Shown here: one piece after another, positions 14,776 through 23,721 of the stretch
How positions within the stretch are numbered: position 1 is the first letter of the stretch
Layout: every line of letters begins with the position of its first letter
Assembly (NCBI GenBank): GCA_021202235.1
Contig: JAJQDL010000175.1
Span: 1 to 35,857, forward strand
Length of the DNA: 35,857 bases
Direction: 5' to 3'
From: Lachnospiraceae bacterium
GTDB lineage: Bacteria; Bacillota; Clostridia; Lachnospirales; Lachnospiraceae
Translations under genes and position numbers: made by a program
The notes under the pieces: model-generated
The model's input: the letters and a program-made list of their open reading frames with translations, nothing else
What the model was told of the DNA's origin: nothing
The model's database searches: none

Positions 14776-16881
14776 ATGTACAAAACTTATTCAATGGAAT
14801 TGGCAGGCAGGACCCTGACCGTGGACGTGGGCCGTGTAGCGGCGCAGGCCAACGGCGCCGCATTTATGCACTATGGAGATACGGTGATCCTCTCGACTGC
14901 GACCGCCTCGGACAAGCCCCGGGACGGCATCGATTTCTTCCCTCTCAGTGTGGACTATGAGGAGAAGATGTACGCCGTGGGCAAGATTCCCGGCGGCTTC
15001 AACAAGAGAGAGGGGAAGGCCAGTGAGAACGCAGTGCTGACAGCCCGTTTGATCGATCGCCCCATGCGGCCTCTGTTCCCCAAGGATTATCGCAATGACG
15101 TGACGCTGAGCAATCTGGTGATGAGCGTGGATCCTGACTGCAACCCGGCCATCGTGGCTATGCTCGGCTCCTCCATCGCCGCGACGATCTCTGACATTCC
15201 CTTTGACGGACCGATCGCCGGAACCATGATGGGACTGATCGACGGCGAGCTGATCATCAATCCGACTACCGAGCAGAAGCAGATCTCCGATCTGGCGCTG
15301 ACGGTGGCATCCACGCGGGAGAAGGTCATCATGATCGAGGCCGGCGCCAACGAGGTACCCGAAGATGTGATGTACCGGGCAATCATGGCGGCGCATGAGA
15401 CAAATGTCAAGATCATTAAATTCATCGATAAGATCGTGGCGGAGTGCGGGAAGCCGAAGCACACCTACACGAGCTGCACGGTGCCGGATGCGCTGTGGGA
15501 GGATATGACCTCCTTTATCTCTTCTCAGGAGATGGAGGAAGCCGTCTTCACGGATGTGAAGCAGGTGCGGGATGCCAATATCAAGGCGATTCAGGAGAAG
15601 CTGGAGGCCCGCTATGCGGAGGAGCATCCCGAGTGGCTGGAGGCCGTAGGGGAAGCTCTGTATAAATATCAGAAGATCACGGTGCGTCGCATGATTCTGC
15701 GGGACCATAAGCGTCCTGACGGCCGGGCTCTGACTGAGATCCGGCCTCTCGCTGCCGAGATCGATCTGCTGCCGATGGCGCACGGTTCGGGGATGTTCAC
15801 CCGCGGTCAGACGCAGATCCTCAACGCCTGCACGCTGGCGCCCATGTCCTCCGCGCAGAAGATCGATGGTCTGGATCTGAGCGTGACAAGCAAGAGATAT
15901 ATGCATCACTATAATTTCCCGTCCTTCTCTGTGGGTGAGACCAAGCCCTCCCGGGGACCGGGACGGCGGGAGATCGGTCACGGAGCGCTGGCAGAGAGAG
16001 CGCTGCTTCCCGTTCTTCCGAGCGAGGAGGAATTCCCCTACGCGATCCGTACCGTGTCGGAGACGCTGGAGTCCAACGGTTCCACTTCGCAGGCCAGCGT
16101 GTGTGCTTCCTGTCTGTCGCTGATGGCAGCCGGTGTGCCGATCCATTCCACGGTGGCAGGAATCTCTGTGGGACTGGTGACCGGTGAGACGGATGACGAC
16201 TATGTGATCCTGACAGATATTCAGGGTCTGGAGGATTTCTTCGGAGATATGGACTTCAAGGTGGCCGGAACCCACAAGGGCATCACAGCCATTCAGATGG
16301 ATATCAAGATCCATGGCCTGACGGAGAAGATCATTCACGAGGCGCTTGAGAGAACCCGCGAGGCGCGTCTCTATATCATGGACGAGGTGATGGCGCCGGT
16401 GATCAGCGAGCCCCGTCCTGAGGTGGCTCCTCATGCTCCTAAGATCTGCCAGATCTCCATCAATCCGGAGAAGATCGGCGATGTCATCGGTAAGCAGGGC
16501 AAGGTCATTAATAAGATCATTGAGGATACCGGCGTACAGATTGATATTACTGACGACGGCAATGTAGCGATCTGCGGTACCGACAAGGAGATGATCGAGA
16601 AGGCCATCCATATCGTGGAGACCATCGTCAATGACGTGGAGCCCGGACAGGTCTTCACCGGTAAGGTCGTCCGTATCATGAACTTTGGCGCCTTCGTGGA
16701 GCTGGCGCCCGGCAAGGATGGCATGGTGCACATCTCCAAGCTCAGCAAGAAGCGTGTGGCGCGGGTTGAGGATGTGGTGAACATCGGCGATGAGGTCACT
16801 GTCAAGGTCATCGAGGTCGACAAGATGGGCCGCATCAACCTGAGCATGCGCGATGTGGAGCAGAATGTAAGACAGAGATAA
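14776..16881 (+). CDS. pnp: Polyribonucleotide nucleotidyltransferase (PNPase)
   Basis: RNase PH, KH (GDVIGKQGKVINKIIEDTG) and S1 (GKVVRIMNFGAFVELAPGKDGMVHISKLS) domains; start 14776. Confidence 0.96.
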   Translation: MYKTYSMELAGRTLTVDVGRVAAQANGAAFMHYGDTVILSTATASDKPRDGIDFFPLSVDYEEKMYAVGKIPGGFNKREGKASENAVLTARLIDRPMRPLFPKDYRNDVTLSNLVMSVDPDCNPAIVAMLGSSIAATISDIPFDGPIAGTMMGLIDGELIINPTTEQKQISDLALTVASTREKVIMIEAGANEVPEDVMYRAIMAAHETNVKIIKFIDKIVAECGKPKHTYTSCTVPDALWEDMTSFISSQEMEEAVFTDVKQVRDANIKAIQEKLEARYAEEHPEWLEAVGEALYKYQKITVRRMILRDHKRPDGRALTEIRPLAAEIDLLPMAHGSGMFTRGQTQILNACTLAPMSSAQKIDGLDLSVTSKRYMHHYNFPSFSVGETKPSRGPGRREIGHGALAERALLPVLPSEEEFPYAIRTVSETLESNGSTSQASVCASCLSLMAAGVPIHSTVAGISVGLVTGETDDDYVILTDIQGLEDFFGDMDFKVAGTHKGITAIQMDIKIHGLTEKIIHEALERTREARLYIMDEVMAPVISEPRPEVAPHAPKICQISINPEKIGDVIGKQGKVINKIIEDTGVQIDITDDGNVAICGTDKEMIEKAIHIVETIVNDVEPGQVFTGKVVRIMNFGAFVELAPGKDGMVHISKLSKKRVARVEDVVNIGDEVTVKVIEVDKMGRINLSMRDVEQNVRQR

Positions 16882-16995
16882 GGTGAATCTGTGTCCGCGG
16901 GGAACAGTCTGTTTCCCGCGGACCATTTGCGTTTTCAGGGCATTCTTTTTCCGGTTTTTTCTGGTGAAAAAAGTGCGAAATGGGGGAAGTTTTAT

Positions 16996-17023
16996 TTGAC
17001 ATTTAATCCCCGGCGTATATAAT
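16996..17023 (+). promoter_or_regulatory. Promoter of the pyruvate:ferredoxin oxidoreductase gene
   Basis: TTGACA - 16 nt - TATAAT. Confidence 0.75.
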
Positions 17024-17028
17024 TATAG

Positions 17029-17049
17029 TGAACGAATAAAAATCGTTCA
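17029..17049. promoter_or_regulatory. Inverted repeat at predicted +1 (operator or 5' hairpin candidate)
   Basis: TGAACGA-ATAAAAA-TCGTTCA. Confidence 0.55.
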
Positions 17050-17131
17050 TTTTAATTGAGCAGTTCATAAATTTTGAGATGCGCCCGGAATGAACGGAGC
17101 GCAGGAATTTTATCTTTAGGAGGAAAGATTT

Positions 17132-20100
17132 ATGGCTCGTAAAATGAAAACCATGGATGGCAACAACGCTGCATCCCATGTATCGTATGCATACACGGAT
17201 GTAGCCGCGATCTATCCCATCACCCCCTCGTCCGTTATGGCTGAGGTGGCAGACACATGGGCAACTGAGGGCAGAAAGAATATTTTTGGCCAGGAAGTAC
17301 AGATCGTAGAGATGCAGTCGGAAGCGGGCGCCGCGGGCGCTGTGCACGGCTCCCTCTCCGCGGGCGCCCTGACCACTACATACACCGCCTCTCAGGGACT
17401 TCTTCTGATGATCCCCAACATGTACAAGATCGCCGGTGAGCAGCTCCCCTGCGTGATTGATGTGTCTGCGCGTGCGCTGGCGAGCCATGCTCTTTCCATC
17501 TTCGGAGATCACTCTGACGTATACGCATGTCGCCAGACCGGATTCGCCATGCTCTGCGAGTCCAGCGTGCAGGAGGTCATGGACCTGACGGCTGTCGCAC
17601 ACTGCGCTGCCATCAAGGGTAAGGTTCCGGTCCTGAACTTCTTCGACGGCTTCCGCACCTCTCACGAGCTGCAGAAGATCGAAGTCTGGGATTATGACGA
17701 TCTGGACGAGCTGGTGGATCATGATGCCATCGATGCATTCCGCAAGCATGCTCTGAACCCGAATCATCCCTGCCAGAGAGGTTCTGCACAGAACCCCGAC
17801 ATCTTCTTCCAGGCCAGAGAGGCCTGCAACCCTTACTATGATGCCTTCCCCGCTGTCGTGGAAGAGTACATGAATAAGGTGAATGAGAAGATCGGCACGG
17901 ATTACAAGCTGTTTAACTATCACGGCGCACCCGATGCGGAGCATGTGATCATCGCCATGGGTTCCGTCTGCGAGACCATCGATGAGACCGTGGAGTACCT
18001 GAATGCCAAGGGCGCCAAGGTGGGTGTTGTCAAGGTGCGTCTGTATCGTCCTTTCAGCGCCAAGCATCTGATCGATGTCATTCCTGACACTGTGAAGCAG
18101 ATCAGCGTTCTTGATCGCACGAAGGAGCCCGGTTCCATCGGCGAGCCTCTGTATCTGGATGTGGTCGCGGCTCTCAAGGATACCAAGTTCCATGATGTAC
18201 CCGTGTTCACCGGTCGTTACGGTCTGGGTTCCAAGGACACCACGCCCGGACAGATCGTGGCTGTATTCAACAATACCACGAAGAAGAAGTTCACCATCGG
18301 CATCGTCGATGATGTGACCAACCTGTCCCTGGAGATCGGCGAGGATCCTATCACCACCCCTGCTTCTACGATTTCCTGTAAGTTCTGGGGTCTGGGTGCT
18401 GATGGTACCGTGGGCGCCAACAAGAACTCCATCAAGATCATCGGCGACCACACCGATATGTATGCACAGGCTTATTTCGAGTATGATTCCAAGAAGTCCG
18501 GCGGCCTGACGATCTCTCACCTGCGTTTTGGTAAGGATCCCATTAAGTCCACCTATTTCATTTCCAAGACGAATTTCGCTGCCTGCCACAATCCTTCCTA
18601 TGTTCGTAAATACGACATGGTGCAGGAGGTCGTGGACGGAGGCAGCTTCCTCCTGAACTGTCCCTGGGATATGCAGGGCCTGGAGGAGAACCTGCCCGGC
18701 CAGATGAAGAGATACATTGCCGAGCATAACATCAACCTCTACACCATCGACGGCATTAAGCTGGGCAAGGAGATCGGTCTGGGCGGCCGTATCAACACCA
18801 TCCTGCAGTCTGCCTTCTTCGTGATTTCCGGCGTAATCCCGAAGGATGACGCCATCAAATACATGAAGGATGCCGCCACCAAGTCCTACGGCCGCAAGGG
18901 TGAGCAGGTTGTCAAGATGAACCATGACGCTATCGACGCCGGTGCGGAAGCCTTCGTCAAGGTGGAAGTACCCGCCAGCTGGAAGGATGCGCAGGATGAA
19001 GACCTGACCGTGAAGGTGACCGGTGACCGTCAGGATGTCGTGGATTTCGTCAACAACATTCAGTCTCAGGTCAACGCGCACAACGGCCAGAACCTGCCTG
19101 TGTCCGCGTTCAAGGATTACGTGGATGGTTCCACACCCTCCGGCGCTGCAGCGTACGAGAAGCGCGGTGTGGCCGTAGATGTCCCTGAGTGGAATCCTGA
19201 CAACTGCATTCAGTGCAACTTCTGCTCCTATGTTTGCCCGCACGCCTGCATCCGTCCGATCGCGATGACCGAGGAAGAGCTTGCGGCGGCGCCGGCCGGC
19301 GTAAAGAGTGCGAATATGACCGGTCTGCCCGGCATGAAGTTCGTCATGACCGTGTCCGCTATGGACTGCACCGGCTGCGGTTCCTGCGCCAACGTCTGCC
19401 CTGGCAAGAAGGGGGCGAAGGCTCTGACGATGACAGGTCTCGAGAAGAACCTGCCTCAGCAGGAGGTCTTCGACTATGGTCAGAAGCTGCCTGAGAAGCC
19501 TGAGGTGGCTGCGAAGTTCAAGCCCAGCACGGTGAAGGGCAGCCAGTTCAAGCAGCCGCTGCTTGAGTACTCCGGCGCCTGCGCGGGCTGCGGCGAGACT
19601 CCTTATGCGAAGCTGATCACGCAACTCTTCGGAGATCGCATGTATGTCGCCAACGCGACGGGCTGCTCCTCCATCTGGGGCAACTCCTCGCCTTCGACTC
19701 CTTACACGGTGAATAAGAAGGGACAGGGTCCGGCCTGGTCCAACTCCCTGTTCGAGGATAACGCAGAGTTCGGTCTCGGCATGCAGCTGGCTCAGTCCGC
19801 TCTGAGAAACGGCTTGAAGACCAAGCTGGAAGCGATTTCCGAGAAAACCGACAAGGCCGGCGTCAAGGAAGCCATTGCCGAGTATGTCGCCACTTATGAG
19901 AATGGTGCCGAGAACGCGGCGGCGACCGATAGGCTGGTGGCTGCCCTCGAGGCCTGCGGCTGCGATGCTTCCAAGGAAGTGCTGAAGGACAAGGATTTCC
20001 TGAGCAAGAAGTCTCAGTGGATCTTCGGCGGCGACGGCTGGGCATATGATATCGGATTCGGCGGCGTGGATCACGCGCTGGCATCCGGACGTGACATCAA

Positions 20101-20656
20101 CATCATGGTCTTCGATACTGAGGTGTACTCCAACACCGGCGGACAGGCTTCCAAGGCGACCAATGTGGGCGCGGTGGCACAGTTCGCAGCCGGCGGCAAG
20201 GAAGTGAAGCAGAAGGATCTGGCGGCGATCGCCATGAGCTATGGTTATGTGTATGTAGCACAGATCGCCATGGGCGCGGATTACAACCAGACCATCAAGG
20301 CTCTGACCGAGGCGGAGAGCTACAATGGTCCGTCCCTGATCATCGCTTACGCTCCCTGCATCACTCACGGAATCAAGGCCGGTATGAGTAAGGCTCAGAC
20401 TGAGGAGAAGAATGCGGTGGCAGCCGGTTACTGGCATACCTTCCGTTACGATCCTCGCCGTGCCGAGGCGGGACAGAACCCGTTCCAGCTTGACAGCAAG
20501 GCTCCTACGGCCGATTATCAGGAGGACATTAAGGGCGAGGTTCGTTATACCTCCCTGGCGCTGAAGAATCCGGCCCGGGCGGAGACCCTGTTCGACAAGG
20601 CGGAAGGCCTGGCCAAGGAGAAATACGACAAGCTCGTGAAGATGGCGGAGAAATAA
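17132..20656 (+). CDS. nifJ: Pyruvate:ferredoxin (flavodoxin) oxidoreductase
   Basis: 1174 aa; N-term DGNNAASHVSYAYTDVAAIYPITPSS, two 4Fe-4S motifs (CIQCNFCSYVCPHAC, CTGCGSCANVCPG), TPP domain GDGWAYDIGFGG. Confidence 0.96.
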   Translation: MARKMKTMDGNNAASHVSYAYTDVAAIYPITPSSVMAEVADTWATEGRKNIFGQEVQIVEMQSEAGAAGAVHGSLSAGALTTTYTASQGLLLMIPNMYKIAGEQLPCVIDVSARALASHALSIFGDHSDVYACRQTGFAMLCESSVQEVMDLTAVAHCAAIKGKVPVLNFFDGFRTSHELQKIEVWDYDDLDELVDHDAIDAFRKHALNPNHPCQRGSAQNPDIFFQAREACNPYYDAFPAVVEEYMNKVNEKIGTDYKLFNYHGAPDAEHVIIAMGSVCETIDETVEYLNAKGAKVGVVKVRLYRPFSAKHLIDVIPDTVKQISVLDRTKEPGSIGEPLYLDVVAALKDTKFHDVPVFTGRYGLGSKDTTPGQIVAVFNNTTKKKFTIGIVDDVTNLSLEIGEDPITTPASTISCKFWGLGADGTVGANKNSIKIIGDHTDMYAQAYFEYDSKKSGGLTISHLRFGKDPIKSTYFISKTNFAACHNPSYVRKYDMVQEVVDGGSFLLNCPWDMQGLEENLPGQMKRYIAEHNINLYTIDGIKLGKEIGLGGRINTILQSAFFVISGVIPKDDAIKYMKDAATKSYGRKGEQVVKMNHDAIDAGAEAFVKVEVPASWKDAQDEDLTVKVTGDRQDVVDFVNNIQSQVNAHNGQNLPVSAFKDYVDGSTPSGAAAYEKRGVAVDVPEWNPDNCIQCNFCSYVCPHACIRPIAMTEEELAAAPAGVKSANMTGLPGMKFVMTVSAMDCTGCGSCANVCPGKKGAKALTMTGLEKNLPQQEVFDYGQKLPEKPEVAAKFKPSTVKGSQFKQPLLEYSGACAGCGETPYAKLITQLFGDRMYVANATGCSSIWGNSSPSTPYTVNKKGQGPAWSNSLFEDNAEFGLGMQLAQSALRNGLKTKLEAISEKTDKAGVKEAIAEYVATYENGAENAAATDRLVAALEACGCDASKEVLKDKDFLSKKSQWIFGGDGWAYDIGFGGVDHALASGRDINIMVFDTEVYSNTGGQASKATNVGAVAQFAAGGKEVKQKDLAAIAMSYGYVYVAQIAMGADYNQTIKALTEAESYNGPSLIIAYAPCITHGIKAGMSKAQTEEKNAVAAGYWHTFRYDPRRAEAGQNPFQLDSKAPTADYQEDIKGEVRYTSLALKNPARAETLFDKAEGLAKEKYDKLVKMAEK

Positions 20657-20692
20657 GAAGAATCCGCAGTCAAAGCGAGAAGGATAGAGAGG

Positions 20693-20720
20693 AAGGGGAG
20701 CGCCTGAGCGCTCCCCTTTT
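20693..20720 (+). terminator. Terminator downstream of nifJ
   Basis: AAGGGGAGCGC-CTGA-GCGCTCCCCTT plus T run. Confidence 0.88.
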
Positions 20721-20840
20721 CATCATATAGGAAAAGGAGAAGACGGTTGCGCTGGCGTGCCGGTATGCTGGCCTGGCAGTCAATCAGCTCATAAAAACGG
20801 GCATCCGGGGTGTGTTTTTTGAGAGGGGAGTTTTATAGAA

Positions 20841-21293
20841 ATGGATCGGGTAAAACGTGCGGAGGAGTATTTCCTTCAGGGATATAACTGCAGTCAGGCG
20901 GTCTTTGCGGCTTTTTCGGATCGCTATGGAATCGATGAGGCGACCGCTCTGCGGCTGACTAGCACGCTGGGCGGGGGCATTGCCTCCCGGCGGGAGGTCT
21001 GCGGAGCGCTCAACGCTCTGTCGATGGTCTGTGGTTTGGAGACCGGAGGCAGCGAGGTAAATCACGAATTAAAAAAAGCCTCTTACCGGGGCAACCGGGA
21101 GCTTCTGGAGGAATTTGAGAATGAGTACGGCAGCATTCTCTGCCGGGAACTGCTGGCCACGGCAAAAAAGCGGCCGGAGAAGGACCCGGCGGAACGTACC
21201 GCGGAATACTATGCTGGTCGTCCCTGCCTTGCCTATGTGCGGGCTGCCGCTGAAATCCTGGAGCGGCATTTCCCGGAGAAGGCAGGAGAGTGA
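20841..21293 (+). CDS. C_GCAxxG_C_C family protein
   Basis: YNCSQAVFAAF, GGGIASRREVCGALNA, CRELL, C-terminal CLAYVRAAAEIL. Confidence 0.82.
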   Translation: MDRVKRAEEYFLQGYNCSQAVFAAFSDRYGIDEATALRLTSTLGGGIASRREVCGALNALSMVCGLETGGSEVNHELKKASYRGNRELLEEFENEYGSILCRELLATAKKRPEKDPAERTAEYYAGRPCLAYVRAAAEILERHFPEKAGE

Positions 21294-21416
21294 AGAGACC
21301 GGAGCGTAAAGCAGTGGGGGATATGCCGCAGTTAGCCTGAGGAGTTTGCAGGGGGAGGAGCGCTTCGGGAGAAAAATAGCCGGACTGCAGCGGGAGAGTG
21401 ATCGGATCGGGGCGGC

Positions 21417-22244
21417 TTACAGATAGCGATACTTCGCCTGCCACCCCGCATATTTTTCCTCTAGTTCCTCACGGTGCTTCTTCAGACCTCTTCGCTCCTG
21501 GATACGGAGCGGGGAGAGAGAGAATCGTTCCTCCTTCAGCTCTTCGTCCAGCGCCGAGATCTGCGCAGAGAGACGGGAGAGCTCCCGGGAGATCGTCTCC
21601 CGACGGTCATTCCGCCGCTTTTGCAGCTCACGGACAGGAAAGAGAATTCCCTGACTGACCAGGTCTTCCAGCTCCTGGTGATATTGCCGGACACAGGCAT
21701 TGAAATGGTCGATCGTATCGGCGTAGTCAGGGCTTCCGTAGAAGACAGTATTGTACTTTTCCGTGTTTTTGGTGCTGAGATAATACAGGGTTCCGTCGAT
21801 TTCCATCTTCACGCATCCGAGGATGTCCCCGACCTGTGCCACGTTCGGAATGTCCCGTGCTTTCTGCCGCAGAATCTCCCGGTTGGGCAGCTTGCGTCCA
21901 TGCTCGTCTGTGCCGGTGTGGATGGCCGGGACAGCCTCGTCGGAAACGATGTCGGACACCTGATACAGGGGGATTCCGAAGATATTCCGGCGGTATCTTT
22001 GAATATAAGAATCTGTCAGGAAGCTGATGGTTCCGTCTTTATTGAAGCGCAGAAAAAATGCGGGGAAGATCACCACGTAGTCGTCCGTCAGGAAGAACAG
22101 GTAATCGTCCAGGCACAGGCTGACTGTCAGATGCGCCCGGGAAAAGATCGGTTCCCGGAAGACCTGCGGTGCGTGGAATCCGGAGCCGGCATAGGAATAG
22201 GCCTGCAGGGTTTCCTCACTGATAAAAGCCATTGCTGATAACAC
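21417..22244 (-). CDS. Uncharacterised protein with C-terminal coiled coil
   Basis: 275 aa ORF between the C_GCAxxG gene and tRNA-Gly; charged heptad-like C-terminus; start may be internal MAFISEE (22229). Confidence 0.65.
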   Translation of the reverse strand: MLSAMAFISEETLQAYSYAGSGFHAPQVFREPIFSRAHLTVSLCLDDYLFFLTDDYVVIFPAFFLRFNKDGTISFLTDSYIQRYRRNIFGIPLYQVSDIVSDEAVPAIHTGTDEHGRKLPNREILRQKARDIPNVAQVGDILGCVKMEIDGTLYYLSTKNTEKYNTVFYGSPDYADTIDHFNACVRQYHQELEDLVSQGILFPVRELQKRRNDRRETISRELSRLSAQISALDEELKEERFSLSPLRIQERRGLKKHREELEEKYAGWQAKYRYL

Positions 22245-22445
22245 CTCGTTTCAGAAAACATTTCAACAGATGATCTTTTTGCGGGATCCAGGATCACGAA
22301 TACGAATGAGAGCATTCGACGAATGATCCTTTCTCCCCTGTATCATAACATATTTTGCGGGTCAGGAAAAGTTTGAGCGGAAGAAAAAACGCAGAAATGC
22401 GGAGAACCAGAGGGGTACGGAGGATATGGCTCAGAAAAACAGGGG

Positions 22446-22476
22446 TTGACAAATCCGGCAAAATGTAGGATACTAT
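22446..22476 (+). promoter_or_regulatory. Promoter of tRNA-Gly
   Basis: TTGACA followed by GATACT (17-nt spacer) or TACTAT (19-nt). Confidence 0.55.
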
Positions 22477-22485
22477 CAGAGTCAT

Positions 22486-22556
22486 GCGGATGTAGTTCAT
22501 TGGTAGAATATCAGCTTCCCAAGCTGAGGAGGCGGGTTCGATTCCCGTCATCCGCT
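22486..22556 (+). tRNA. tRNA-Gly (CCC)
   Basis: Cloverleaf: acceptor GCGGATG/CATCCGC, anticodon loop TTCCCAA, T-arm CGGGTTCGATTCCCG. Confidence 0.93.
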
Positions 22557-22615
22557 TTTTCTCAAGGAAGAGCAGGCGACAGCTTTGTCGTATGCTCGTT
22601 TTCGGATCTTGCACA

Positions 22616-23500
22616 TTACTTTACGGTATTCTTCAGGGTGCCGATGCCCTCGATGACGCATTCCACGATGTCGCCGCTGTGCATCCAGCGGGGAGGCGTG
22701 AACCCCATCCCCACACCGGAGGGCGTACCGGTGGCGATGACGGTTCCGGCCTTCAGTGTCAGGCCGGCGGAGAGCTCTTCGATGATGTAGGGGATGTCGA
22801 AGATCATATGACCGGTCGTACTGTTCTGCCGCACTTCCCCGTTTACAAGGGAACGAATCGGCAGATCGGGTACGCCGGGCAGTTCGTCCGCGGTGACGAT
22901 CCAGGGCCCCATACAGGTGAAGGTATCCAGACTCTTACCGAAATAAAACTGCTTGTGGCGGGTCTGCAGATCCCGGGAGCTGACATCGTTGACGATGGTA
23001 TAGCCGAAGACATAGTCCAGGGCGTTCTCCTGCTTCACATTCAGGGCATCCCGGCGCAGGATGACGGCCAGTTCCACCTCGTAGTCCAGACGGTTCTGGA
23101 TATCGAAATGACCGTCGATGAAGCCGCCGTGAGGCGTGCAGGTGCTGACCCGTTTGCTGAAATAGACCGGATAGGGGCGTTCTCCGTTGAAATCTTCCTT
23201 TTTATAGCGGGCAGATTCGACGGCGTGCTCCATGTAATTGATGCCCAGACACAGAATGTCCTGCCGGGGATGGGGGATCGGCGCCAGCAGCTCCAGGCTG
23301 CTCAGAAGCATGGCATCCGGCAGAGAGGGGATGTCTGCTTCGGACAGGCGGCTCAGCTCTTCGTCGCTGATATGCTCGACGAGATCTGACATATCGCGGA
23401 AAGAGAGGCCCAGAGATGCAAGAGGGACGGCAAGAGCGCCGTCGCGGGATACGACACCAACAGTCTCCTGACCGTTATGGCGGAAGGTGATGAGCTTCAT
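22616..23500 (-). CDS. Fumarylacetoacetate hydrolase family protein
   Basis: ILCLGINYMEHAVE, YPVYFSKRVST, LDYEVELAVIL, GYTIVNDVSSRDLQ, GTVIATGTPSGVGMGF; start MKLITFRHNG with GGAG RBS. Confidence 0.92.
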   Translation of the reverse strand: MKLITFRHNGQETVGVVSRDGALAVPLASLGLSFRDMSDLVEHISDEELSRLSEADIPSLPDAMLLSSLELLAPIPHPRQDILCLGINYMEHAVESARYKKEDFNGERPYPVYFSKRVSTCTPHGGFIDGHFDIQNRLDYEVELAVILRRDALNVKQENALDYVFGYTIVNDVSSRDLQTRHKQFYFGKSLDTFTCMGPWIVTADELPGVPDLPIRSLVNGEVRQNSTTGHMIFDIPYIIEELSAGLTLKAGTVIATGTPSGVGMGFTPPRWMHSGDIVECVIEGIGTLKNTVK

Positions 23501-23547
23501 GGCTGTACTCCTTTGCTGATTGGATGAAGAGAGAAATATTCTGTCCA

Positions 23548-23577
23548 CAGCATAGCAAATTTGACTGAAATGGTCAA
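23548..23577 (-). promoter_or_regulatory. Promoter/operator of the FAH gene
   Basis: Minus strand TTGACC - 17 nt - TATGCT; -35 lies in TTGAC-N7-GTCAA inverted repeat (23561-23577). Confidence 0.5.
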
Positions 23578-23721
23578 CTATGCCCTAAAAAATATGAAAA
23601 ATATCTAACGAAATACAATATAAGACTTAAAACAGAGAGCGAAAAAAAGAACTGTGAACAGTGCGGAAAAACAGAGAGAAGGCACTGAGAGCAGAAAATA
23701 CCGTTAAGAGGGGAGAATTTA

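Noticed and set aside
14791-16926. 711-aa minus-strand ORF antisense to pnp
   Set aside because: Shadow ORF; pnp domains clear on +.
17003-20437. 1144-aa minus-strand ORF antisense to nifJ
   Set aside because: nifJ on the + strand has clear domain signatures; the antisense ORF is low-complexity H/R/L/G-rich, typical of shadow ORFs in GC-rich codon-biased genes.
22592-23389. 265-aa + strand ORF opposite the FAH gene
   Set aside because: The minus strand encodes a clear FAH-family protein.
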